DNA from: JAHDCC01 sp964551835
GTDB taxonomy: Bacteria; Actinomycetota; Acidimicrobiia; Acidimicrobiales; SZUA-35
DNA length: 17,801 bases
Reading direction: 5' to 3'
Assembly (NCBI GenBank): GCA_964551835.1
Contig: CAZKEM010000032.1
Span: forward strand, 1-17,801
Shown here in pieces: positions 1 through 7,170 of the stretch. How positions within the stretch are numbered: the first letter of the stretch is position 1; the number at the start of each line of letters is the position of its first letter. The notes beneath the pieces are model-generated. The model was not told where the DNA came from. It saw only the letters and a program-made list of their open reading frames with translations, and did no database searches. A program made the translations under genes and the position numbers.

Positions 1-70
1 CGATGGAATAGTGTCCGTTGACATTAACGCTGCCGAACGAGCTTCAGCGACGACCACTGCCGGGAGTTAA
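1..70 (+). CDS. 3' end of an upstream gene (partial, uncertain)
   Basis: Of the three forward frames, only the one starting at base 2 is open across this stretch. It encodes about 22 residues and ends in TAA at 68-70, directly abutting the ATG at 71. The other two forward frames are closed by early stops. The arrangement fits a preceding gene in the same operon as the phosphoesterase, whose ribosome-binding site (GGGAG, 62-66) would lie inside this tail. Twenty-two open codons can arise by chance, and no family is recognisable from the tail. Confidence 0.4.
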   Translation, partial: DGIVSVDINAAERASATTTAGS

Positions 71-865
71 ATGATAGTTATCGCTCAGATAAGCGATACC
101 CATGTACTTGGACCTCATGAGCCGCTGCCGTGTGGCGTGGATCATAATCGTCAGCTCGATCTGGCGATCCAGTCCATTAACGCAGAATCAGCGCGGATAA
201 CGGCTGTACTCGCAACGGGCGACATGACCAACACAGGCCAGCCAGAACAGCTGAGCGAACTGACTCGCAGACTAGACCAACTAGATGCACCTGTATTGCC
301 GCTACCCGGCAACCACGATAACCAATCACTGTTTCGCGACGCCTTTGACATGGATTGGGCTGACTCGGGTCACCTGAGCTGGTCACATGAGGTTGACGAA
401 CTAAGAATTTTGGGCCTAGACGTCACCGTGCCGGGTTCTAACCATGCATTGTTTGACGAACCTCGACTGCAGTGGTTACGCGACCAGCTGGCCGCAAACC
501 CCGATCAGCCGACGGCAATTGCGATGCATCAACCACCGTTCCTAACCGGTATCGAATGGATGGACGACACCGCCATAACGAACCGTGTCGAGTTCGAAGC
601 GGTCATCGCCGACTACCCATGCATCTCGCGAATCTTCTGCGGTCATCTTCATCGCCCGGTTCAGTCCGTAGTGGCACAAGCCTCGGCGACCGTTGGGCTA
701 TCGACGATCTACCACGTCGAACTAAACCTCGAACCAGGCTCATCGGTTGAACTGATAAGAGACCCAGCCGGATACCAACTGCACTGCTGGATCGAGGGCC
801 GCTGGGTGAGCCATACCCGCTTTATCGGGCGAACCGAAGCCGCTTTTCAACCCGAACGGCGCTAA
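71..865 (+). CDS. Class III cyclic-nucleotide phosphodiesterase-like metallophosphoesterase (CpdA/Icc family)
   Basis: A 264-residue cytoplasmic calcineurin-like phosphoesterase. The dinuclear-metal ligands appear in order: DTH (residues 9-11), GD (50-51), GNHD (80-83), a histidine in MHQPP (His153), and GHLH (191-194). The length and the GNHD...GHLHR pattern match the CpdA/Icc class III cyclic AMP phosphodiesterase group. Its members hydrolyse 3',5'-cAMP or other phosphodiesters using Fe/Mn-type metals. No signal peptide or membrane segment is visible. The ATG is preceded by GGGAG four bases upstream, so the start is well supported. It may be the last gene of an operon entering from the left, and it converges on pcrA. 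The substrate cannot be read from sequence, because many actinobacterial members act on 2',3'-cyclic or unknown phosphodiesters. Confidence 0.88.
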   Translation: MIVIAQISDTHVLGPHEPLPCGVDHNRQLDLAIQSINAESARITAVLATGDMTNTGQPEQLSELTRRLDQLDAPVLPLPGNHDNQSLFRDAFDMDWADSGHLSWSHEVDELRILGLDVTVPGSNHALFDEPRLQWLRDQLAANPDQPTAIAMHQPPFLTGIEWMDDTAITNRVEFEAVIADYPCISRIFCGHLHRPVQSVVAQASATVGLSTIYHVELNLEPGSSVELIRDPAGYQLHCWIEGRWVSHTRFIGRTEAAFQPERR

Positions 866-874
866 TCCTCCGAC

Positions 875-890
875 AGCCCTCAGTCGGGCT
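875..890. terminator. Weak convergent stem-loop between metallophosphoesterase and pcrA
   Basis: The 38-base convergent gap contains AGCCC (875-879), a six-base loop and GGGCT (886-890). No T-run follows on either strand. An alternative overlapping stem, CCGAC/GTCGG, is possible. It could be a small shared termination hairpin, but it lacks the U-tract of a classical intrinsic terminator. Confidence 0.25.
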
Positions 891-903
891 ACGCCCAGGC
901 CCC

Positions 904-3162
904 CTACAGCTTCTGCAGCGGAGCCCAGGCGAGTAGCAGTGTCTTTTCACCAACGTCAGGGAACCGGATGACAATCTCGGTCTTGTCGCCGTTTCCCCGA
1001 AGGTCCAACACAACGCCTTCGCCCCATTTCTTGTGATTCACGTCATCGCCTATCTTGATCTCGGGGCTAGACGATGAACCCTTCGGCCGCATTGGTTTTG
1101 CTGCTCCGGCAACGATTCGGTTGCGGCCAGCGAACGAAGACTTACCCATCAGCGAACCTGATGACCCACTCGGCCGGCGGCCAAACACCGGTTCGGTCGT
1201 GACTGCACCGTCTCGTGAACCAGGTGCGTGGTCAAGCAACGCTGCTGGGATTTCTTTTAGGAAACGGCTAGGTGGGTTGTACTGTGTTTGCCCAAACAAC
1301 ATTCTGGACCACGCGTTGGTCAGGTACAGGCGATCACGGGCCCGGGTTATTCCCACATAGGCGAGGCGTCGTTCTTCCGACATCTCTTCCGGGTCGGTCA
1401 TCGATCTCATGTGAGGGAACACACCATCTTCGAGACCCAGAATCACCACGACTGGAAACTCGAGACCTTTTGCGGCGTGCATCGTCATCAGCAGAACGGC
1501 CGACTCGTCTTCTTCGATATTGTCGGAATCGGCGACCAAACTAACCTGTTCAAGAAACTCTTCAACCGTCTCGAAATCTCGGGCGACACCCAGGAGTTCT
1601 TGCAAGTTCTCCAAACGTCCTTCAGCCTCGATCGAACGTTGGTCTTCGAGTTCAGCGATATACCCGGTGTCTCTCAAAATGGCTTCTAGAACGGTGGCCG
1701 GGCCTTTCTCAACAAGGCCCCCGAAGCTCCGAACCAATTCTAAGAAACTCGCTACCCCTTTGATTGCCTTGCCTGACACGCCAGCATCGCTAGCGTGGCT
1801 AAGTGCGTTGAAGAATGTGTCTCCGTTGGATCGTGCATAGTTGTCTATCTTGGCCACCGATGTATCACCAACACCGCGCTTGGGCGAGTTCAGTACCCGT
1901 TTTACCGAGACTTCGTCGGCAGGATTAACGACCAACTTCAGATATGCCATCGCATCTTTGACTTCTTTGCGATCGTAGAACCGGGTGCCGCCGATGACTT
2001 TATACGGGATCCCCACCCGCATAAAATATTCTTCGATAACCCGTGACTGCGCGTTGGTACGGTAGAAGACCGCCATATCGCCCCAGCGGTACTCTGCACT
2101 ATCATGCAACCGAGCCAACTCGCCAGCGATATACCGACTTTCATCGGTTTGGTCTTCAGCGTGATAGCGAAAGATCTTCTCTCCACCGCCTGAATCGGTC
2201 CAGAGGTTCTTTGGTTTGCGGTCGAAGTTATTGGCGATCACGGCGTTGGCAGCATCGAGGATCGTCTGAGTCGACCGATAATTCTGTTCAAGCAGAACAA
2301 CAGTCGTGTCTTCAAATGCCTCTTCGAACTGGACGATGTTGCGGATATCTGCTCCGCGGAACCGGTAAACCGACTGGTCAGAATCGCCGACGACGGTTAC
2401 ATTCCCGTCGCTCGCAGCGAGGGACAAAACCAACTCATTTTGGACGCTGTTCGTATCTTGGTATTCATCGACCAGAATATGTTTAAAGCGATGCTGGTAC
2501 TGGGTGAGAACTTCGGGACTTTCCCGAAAGACTTCCACTGTATTTAACAAAAGGTCATCAAAATCCATCGCACCAGCCTGTCGCATCCGCTGCTGGTATT
2601 CGTAGTAAATTTCCGCGGCCTTCTTGACCATCCCCGGACCTTCAGATGCCTGCTCAGAATATGCGTCGGGTCGGAGCCCGTCGTTCTTAGCAGCACTAAT
2701 TAGGCCATGGATGGCTCGAGGTTGATAACGTTTCGGGTCGAGGCCGAGATCACGGATCACGTAACCGGTAAGCCGGACCGCATCGGCCTGGTCGTAGATA
2801 CCAAAATTTGACTCAAAGCCGATAACTGCAGCTTCTCGTCGAAGGATTCGTACACATGCAGAGTGAAACGTCGAAACCCACATCCGCTGAGCGACCGGGC
2901 CGACAAGTTCCTGTACCCGATGTTTCATTTCGTTAGCCGCTTTGTTCGTGAACGTTATGGCTAATATTTCATACGGAGAGACACCACGCTCGATCATCCA
3001 GGCGATCCGTCGAGTTAACACCCGGGTCTTTCCCGAACCCGCGCCAGCTACAACTAACAGCGGTCCACCTTGATGGGTGACGGCGTCCAACTGCGCAGGG
3101 TTTAGACCCTCGGTGACCGGCGTGTCATAGAATGCTGAATCAGCGCGTTCTTCAAAGACCAT
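904..3162 (-). CDS. pcrA: ATP-dependent DNA helicase PcrA/UvrD (superfamily 1)
   Basis: A 752-residue 3'-5' SF1A helicase of the PcrA/UvrD1 group, acting in nucleotide excision repair, replication restart and transcription-coupled processes. Visible motifs are a Q-motif (LNPAQ near residue 20), Walker A AGAGSGKT (39-46), Walker B DEYQD (232-236), motif III GDSDQSVYRFRGA (259-271), motif IV EQNYRST (292-298), motif V MTMHAAKGLE (559-568) and motif VI EERRLAYVGITRARDRL (596-612). After a low-complexity Gly/Ser linker, a small C-terminal domain (about 702-752, with KWGEGVV) matches the Tudor-like RNA-polymerase-binding domain typical of PcrA. All catalytic motifs are intact. The ATG at 3162 is chosen, with GGA four bases upstream. 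An in-frame GTG at 3174 would add four residues and cannot be excluded. Confidence 0.96.
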   Translation of the reverse strand: MVFEERADSAFYDTPVTEGLNPAQLDAVTHQGGPLLVVAGAGSGKTRVLTRRIAWMIERGVSPYEILAITFTNKAANEMKHRVQELVGPVAQRMWVSTFHSACVRILRREAAVIGFESNFGIYDQADAVRLTGYVIRDLGLDPKRYQPRAIHGLISAAKNDGLRPDAYSEQASEGPGMVKKAAEIYYEYQQRMRQAGAMDFDDLLLNTVEVFRESPEVLTQYQHRFKHILVDEYQDTNSVQNELVLSLAASDGNVTVVGDSDQSVYRFRGADIRNIVQFEEAFEDTTVVLLEQNYRSTQTILDAANAVIANNFDRKPKNLWTDSGGGEKIFRYHAEDQTDESRYIAGELARLHDSAEYRWGDMAVFYRTNAQSRVIEEYFMRVGIPYKVIGGTRFYDRKEVKDAMAYLKLVVNPADEVSVKRVLNSPKRGVGDTSVAKIDNYARSNGDTFFNALSHASDAGVSGKAIKGVASFLELVRSFGGLVEKGPATVLEAILRDTGYIAELEDQRSIEAEGRLENLQELLGVARDFETVEEFLEQVSLVADSDNIEEDESAVLLMTMHAAKGLEFPVVVILGLEDGVFPHMRSMTDPEEMSEERRLAYVGITRARDRLYLTNAWSRMLFGQTQYNPPSRFLKEIPAALLDHAPGSRDGAVTTEPVFGRRPSGSSGSLMGKSSFAGRNRIVAGAAKPMRPKGSSSSPEIKIGDDVNHKKWGEGVVLDLRGNGDKTEIVIRFPDVGEKTLLLAWAPLQKL

Positions 3163-3270
3163 TACTTCCCACACTAGCCAACATCGATGCGTCTAGGCGC
3201 ACTGTTTCAAGACAGGGCAACTTTCCCAACGCCCGCAAACTTCACGCTAGTCCCTCTAGGATCGTGGAAT

Positions 3271-4209
3271 ATGATCAAAGTCGCCCTCACCTTTGTCCGC
3301 GGTTTCACGATGGGAGCGGCCGACATTGTCCCTGGGGTTTCCGGGGGAACGATCGCGCTAATCTTCGGGATCTATTCCGAGCTGCTACGCAACGTCCGTC
3401 AGGGCGCCAAGGCACTCGGGTCGTTTGCCAAGTTTAATATTGGTGACGGTGTCCAAGGGGCAAAAAGAGTTGATTGGCTCTTTGTCGTCCCGTTGGCAGT
3501 AGGTTTACTGGCTGCGGTGAAACTATTGTCGTCTGAAATCGAACAACTTCTGAGGGACCGCCCAGAAGAAATGGCCGGACTCTTTTTCGGATTGGTTGTC
3601 GCCTCGTTCGTCATCGCCTGGCAGATGATCCGGGTTCGGCGCAGCAGTCACCTCCTTATCGCACTGGTCGTCGGCGCCGCCGCGTTCTTTCTACTCGGAT
3701 TTCAGTCTGGACCCCAAACAGATCCACCGTTGTGGGCCTACTTCATAGCAGGTTCTATCGCCGTGTGCGCTACTATCCTGCCCGGAATTAGTGGTTCGTT
3801 TATTTTGCTGATGATGGGCATGTACGCGGCCGTACTCACAGACCTTCATAACAGCGCGTTCGTCAACCTTTCGGCGTTCGTGGTCGGCATGGCAATCGGT
3901 CTTGGACTGTTCTCAGCGGGGCTGGGCTGGATGCTGGACAACCATCATGACCTGCTACTTGCAGCGCTAGTCGGACTAATGCTCGGCTCGCTTAGGGTGC
4001 TGTGGCCATGGCCAAACGGCGTTGGCCGACTTGGCGACGACGAAATCGAATCGGTTTCGGGCACAGGCCTCGAACTGCCTACATCCACTAACGTTATATT
4101 GCCCACTGTGCTAGCGGCTGGCGCATGCGTCGGGGTTCTAGCGATAGACGCTCTCGCTAAACGTTATACCAACACCCCGCAACCCGACCAAGAACCTGCG
4201 CAGGTCTGA
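3271..4209 (+). CDS. DUF368 family polytopic membrane protein (PopT-type undecaprenyl-phosphate translocase family)
   Basis: A very hydrophobic protein of 312 residues. The family hallmark occurs twice: VPGVSGGT (residues 20-27) and LPGISGSF (170-177), each followed by a membrane helix. This suggests an internally duplicated fold. Recent work assigned DUF368 (PopT) and DedA (UptA) proteins to flipping undecaprenyl phosphate back across the membrane, which recycles the lipid carrier for peptidoglycan and surface polysaccharides. Applying that here is by family only. An upstream in-frame ATG at 3187 is open, but it adds 28 non-hydrophobic residues and sits almost against pcrA. The ATG at 3271 starts at the conserved N-terminus and has AGGA nine bases upstream, so I prefer it. 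The gene converges on guaA with only five bases between stops. Confidence 0.88.
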   Translation: MIKVALTFVRGFTMGAADIVPGVSGGTIALIFGIYSELLRNVRQGAKALGSFAKFNIGDGVQGAKRVDWLFVVPLAVGLLAAVKLLSSEIEQLLRDRPEEMAGLFFGLVVASFVIAWQMIRVRRSSHLLIALVVGAAAFFLLGFQSGPQTDPPLWAYFIAGSIAVCATILPGISGSFILLMMGMYAAVLTDLHNSAFVNLSAFVVGMAIGLGLFSAGLGWMLDNHHDLLLAALVGLMLGSLRVLWPWPNGVGRLGDDEIESVSGTGLELPTSTNVILPTVLAAGACVGVLAIDALAKRYTNTPQPDQEPAQV

Positions 4210-4214
4210 TCAGG

Positions 4215-5768
4215 CTATTCCCACTCGATTGTTCCCGGCGGCTTCGACGTAATGTCGTATGCCACCCGGTTGACTCCATCGACTTCGTTGATAATACGAT
4301 TCGACATCTTGACAAGAATGTCATCGGGCAGCCGAGCCCAATCTGCGGTCATAGCATCGTCGCTGGTGACCGCACGGATAATTATTGGACGAGCATAGGT
4401 TCGCTCGTCGCCCATCACGCCAACTGACCGGATATCGGCCAACACGGCAAACGACTGCCAGATTTCTCGCTCGAGACCGGCCAGTTTGATTTCTTCCCTC
4501 ACGATAGCGTCAGCGTTTTGGAGGATACCGACGGTTTCGTGGGTGACTTCACCGATAATTCGAACGCCAAGCCCGGGTCCTGGAAATGGTTGCCGCCATA
4601 CTATTTCGTCCGGCAAACCAAGTTCGGTGCCAACCGAACGAACCTCGTCCTTAAACAGGTTCCGTAGCGGTTCAACTAACTCGAATTCGAGATCGTCAGG
4701 AAGCCCGCCGACGTTATGATGACTTTTAATTTTGGCTGCGTCAGCAGTGCCTGACTCGATCACGTCGGGGTACAACGTGCCTTGAACCAGAAAGTTTGCG
4801 TCTTCGATCTGGTCAGAGGCTTCTTCGAATACCCGAATGAAGAGTTCACCAATTACTTTACGCTTCTCTTCTGGGTCGGTGACGCCACTCAGACCTTTTA
4901 AGAATCGGTCGCCGGCATCGACATGGATCAGCTCAATTCCTTGGTGTTTGTTGAACGTCTCAACGACCTGGTCAGACTCGCCAAGCCTCATCAGTCCAGT
5001 GTCCACGTAGACACAAGTCAGCTTGGAACCGATCGCTTTATGCACCAAGGCAGCGGCCACGGCAGAGTCCACGCCACCTGAAAGACCACAAACAGCACGT
5101 CCGTCGCCGACCTGAGTTCGGATCGCTTCAACCGTTTCGTCGATGACTGAGCCCATCGTCCAAGTTGGTGAACAACCGGCGACTTTCAACAAGAACTGTT
5201 TGAGAACTTCTTGTCCGTTGTCGGTATGGCCGACCTCAGGATGATATTGCACGCCGTAAATCTTCTGGGCCTGGTTCTCCATAACGGCGACAGGAGCGTC
5301 GACGGTCGAAGCGGTTACTTCGAAACCAACCGGGGCTTTAGAGATCGCGTCGAAGTGGCTCATCCAGACGGTCTGTTTCGCTGAACTGTTAGCCAACAAT
5401 TCAGACTTCTCTGGGCTGCATGTCAGGTCAGTCCCGCCATATTCACCTCGTTCGTTGCCACTAACTACACCGCCGAGCTGCTGGGCGATGAGTTGAGATC
5501 CGTAACAAATACCAAGAATCGGTATTCCCAACTCGTAGATGGCCGGGTCAAGCATCGGGGCGCCATCGACGTGAACGCTCTTTGGCCCTCCCGAAAGTAC
5601 GAGGGCTGCAGGTCTCTCTGCCCGGAGCTGTTCAGCTGAAACGTCGCGAGGCACTATCTCTGAGTAGACATTCAACTCGCGTACGCGGCGGGCTATGAGC
5701 TGAGCATACTGGGCGCCGAAGTCAACGACTAAGACTCGTTGGGCTGGTTTTGCTACCGAACTCATCAT
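4215..5768 (-). CDS. guaA: GMP synthase (glutamine-hydrolysing)
   Basis: A cytoplasmic enzyme of 517 residues that converts XMP, glutamine and ATP to GMP, the last step of de novo GMP synthesis. The N-terminal class I glutamine amidotransferase domain has nucleophile Cys88 in GICYG, and His176/Glu178 in YHPE. The ATP-pyrophosphatase domain carries the PP-loop SGGVDS (230-235). The C-terminal dimerisation domain ends in the usual KPPGTIEWE. Length and all catalytic residues are normal for the family. The ATG overlaps the guaB3 stop in an ATGA, so the two genes are almost certainly co-transcribed and translationally coupled. A second ATG immediately follows the first and would remove one residue. 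Confidence 0.98.
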   Translation of the reverse strand: MMSSVAKPAQRVLVVDFGAQYAQLIARRVRELNVYSEIVPRDVSAEQLRAERPAALVLSGGPKSVHVDGAPMLDPAIYELGIPILGICYGSQLIAQQLGGVVSGNERGEYGGTDLTCSPEKSELLANSSAKQTVWMSHFDAISKAPVGFEVTASTVDAPVAVMENQAQKIYGVQYHPEVGHTDNGQEVLKQFLLKVAGCSPTWTMGSVIDETVEAIRTQVGDGRAVCGLSGGVDSAVAAALVHKAIGSKLTCVYVDTGLMRLGESDQVVETFNKHQGIELIHVDAGDRFLKGLSGVTDPEEKRKVIGELFIRVFEEASDQIEDANFLVQGTLYPDVIESGTADAAKIKSHHNVGGLPDDLEFELVEPLRNLFKDEVRSVGTELGLPDEIVWRQPFPGPGLGVRIIGEVTHETVGILQNADAIVREEIKLAGLEREIWQSFAVLADIRSVGVMGDERTYARPIIIRAVTSDDAMTADWARLPDDILVKMSNRIINEVDGVNRVAYDITSKPPGTIEWE

Positions 5769-6910
5769 GCATCGTTCCCGTTGCCGGTAACAGATTCCCC
5801 TGCACCGTTAGTGACTAGAATTTCGGCTTTCTGAAGTTCCTTGACCGATTCGTAACCAAGAGTGGCCATAGAGTGCCGCAACGCGCCGAAAATGTTCAAC
5901 GTCCCGTCAGGCAATTCGGACGGCCCAAGAAGTAGCTCACGTAGCGTTGAGTTTCGGTCGACCTGGATACGACGGCCTTGTGGAAGTTCTGGATGTACCG
6001 CGGCGTTGTCCCAATGCCAGCCTTGTCCTGGAGCTTCTTTCGATCCGGCGAGCGGACGGCCGAGAACGACTGCGTCGGCACCACAGGCGACCGCCTTTGC
6101 GATTTGGCCGCCGGTTCGCAGGCCTCCGTCGGCGATGACATGAACATAAACGCCAGTCTCGTCAAGGTGTCGCATTCTCGCTGCTCGCACATCAGCCAAT
6201 GCGGTGGCCGTCTTCGAACCAAGCCCAGTAACTTGACCTGTGGTAGCGGTGGATCCGCTATCGACACCCACTAGAACGCCAGCCGCTCCGGTTCGCATCA
6301 GGTGGAGCCCTGCCTGGTAGCTGGCACACCCACCAACAATGACGGGCGTCTCGAGCTCTCGCACGAAGCTCTTCAAATTTAGAGCGTCGTCGGTTGCAGT
6401 CACATGTTCGGCCGAGATCACCGAGCCGCGAATAACGAGCAGATCGAGCTCGACCTTCGACAAAATGTCAGACATCGCAACCGTATGTTTCGGTGAGACG
6501 GCGCCCGCTATTGTTACACCCTGTTCTTTCAAGTGACGAATCACATCTACTAAAAGGTCCGCATCTATTGGGGATTTATAGAGTTCACGTAGACGCGGAA
6601 GTCCTTTGTCCCCTGGTAGTTCGGCGAGCTCTGCCAATAACTCCTCGGCGTTAATGTGTCGGGCCCATAGACCTTCGAGGTTAAGCGTTGGGAGACCACC
6701 GAGTTGGTCTATCGTAACGGCTGTCTCTGGACTGGTCACACTGTCCATACCCGCGGACATAAATGGCAAATCCATTGAGAACGCGTCTATCTGCCATGAA
6801 AGGTCGACCAGGGCATCATCTCGGGTACGACGACCAGGGAGCAGAAGCAATTCGTCCAGACCGAACGCTCGTCGGCCCGCTTTGCCCATTCCAATATCTA
6901 TCTCAGACAC
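5765..6910 (-). CDS. guaB3: GuaB3-family IMP dehydrogenase-like protein
   Basis: A 381-residue TIM-barrel protein of the IMP dehydrogenase/GMP reductase superfamily, of the actinobacterial GuaB3 type. Diagnostic features are the N-terminal RRTRDDALVDLSWQIDAFSMD segment, no CBS-domain insertion, the phosphate-binding IADGGLRTGGQIAKAVACGADA region (259-280) and the GQGWHW/HPELP segment (295-310) where true IMPDH has its flap. The catalytic loop reads GSTATTG (219-225), aligned with GSICTTR of IMPDH: the nucleophilic cysteine position is Ala222 and the arginine position is Gly225. Canonical IMPDH chemistry is therefore unlikely. From memory, the Mycobacterium tuberculosis GuaB3 loop also lacks this cysteine. 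The start is a GTG with AAGGGAG four bases upstream. A canonical guaB is not in the window. The role is unknown, possibly regulatory or structural in guanine nucleotide synthesis given its coupling to guaA. Confidence 0.9.
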   Translation of the reverse strand: MSEIDIGMGKAGRRAFGLDELLLLPGRRTRDDALVDLSWQIDAFSMDLPFMSAGMDSVTSPETAVTIDQLGGLPTLNLEGLWARHINAEELLAELAELPGDKGLPRLRELYKSPIDADLLVDVIRHLKEQGVTIAGAVSPKHTVAMSDILSKVELDLLVIRGSVISAEHVTATDDALNLKSFVRELETPVIVGGCASYQAGLHLMRTGAAGVLVGVDSGSTATTGQVTGLGSKTATALADVRAARMRHLDETGVYVHVIADGGLRTGGQIAKAVACGADAVVLGRPLAGSKEAPGQGWHWDNAAVHPELPQGRRIQVDRNSTLRELLLGPSELPDGTLNIFGALRHSMATLGYESVKELQKAEILVTNGAGESVTGNGNDA

Positions 6911-7103
6911 AGATCTCCCTTAGAAGGCTGGCAGCTGCTCACGTGTTGCTAGGTTGACGCTGCCAAAACACTTTCTAGCTTGATTTGGGGGGCGGCCACT
7001 CGACGAACCCCGAGGTGAAACATTAAGAATAACGGTCTCTGAGCTAATACCAGCTTTTCTCAAAACGAGTCACAACTCTTGTCGAGAACAACTTCTCATG
7101 ACG
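6911..7103 (-). other. Leader region of guaB3-guaA
   Basis: A non-coding stretch upstream of the GTG of guaB3 that should hold the operon promoter. I cannot point to a convincing -35/-10 pair. TTGTGA and TGGTAT spaced by 17 bases on the minus strand (about 7075-7046) are a weak match. A run of six G residues on the plus strand near 6987-6992 and short inverted repeats (GAGAA-CAAC-TTCTC, 7084-7097) are present. I recognise no purine riboswitch core. Confidence 0.35.
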
Positions 7104-7137
7104 AAAATGGCCCACCGTTTGCCGGTGGGCCATTTTT
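7104..7137 (-). terminator. Strong intrinsic terminator
   Basis: A perfect 13-base inverted repeat runs from AAAATGGCCCACC (7104-7116), through a seven-base loop, to GGTGGGCCATTTT (7124-7136). It has a GC-rich core and T-runs on both strands (TTTTT at 7133-7137 on +, TTTT on -). It lies 34 bases past the stop of the exported protein gene on the minus strand, so it most likely ends that transcript and insulates the guaB3 promoter. It could work in both directions. Confidence 0.85.
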
Positions 7138-7170
7138 AACTACTTACACGATCCGTGAATCATCGGTCGA

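Noticed and set aside
1288..1689. Forward frame of 133 codons opposite pcrA
   Set aside because: It lies wholly antisense to a gene with every helicase motif intact, and its product looks like a reverse-complement shadow with no recognisable domain.
2043..2486. Forward frame of 147 codons opposite pcrA
   Set aside because: Arg/Ser-rich shadow of the helicase coding strand, with no ribosome-binding site or family resemblance.
4194..4205. 12-base palindrome ACCTGCGCAGGT at the end of the DUF368 gene
   Set aside because: It lies within coding sequence, has no loop or T-run, and is likely coincidental.
6949..7023. 24-codon minus-strand ORF upstream of guaB3, possible leader peptide
   Set aside because: No ribosome-binding site, no regulatory codon run, and short enough to occur by chance.
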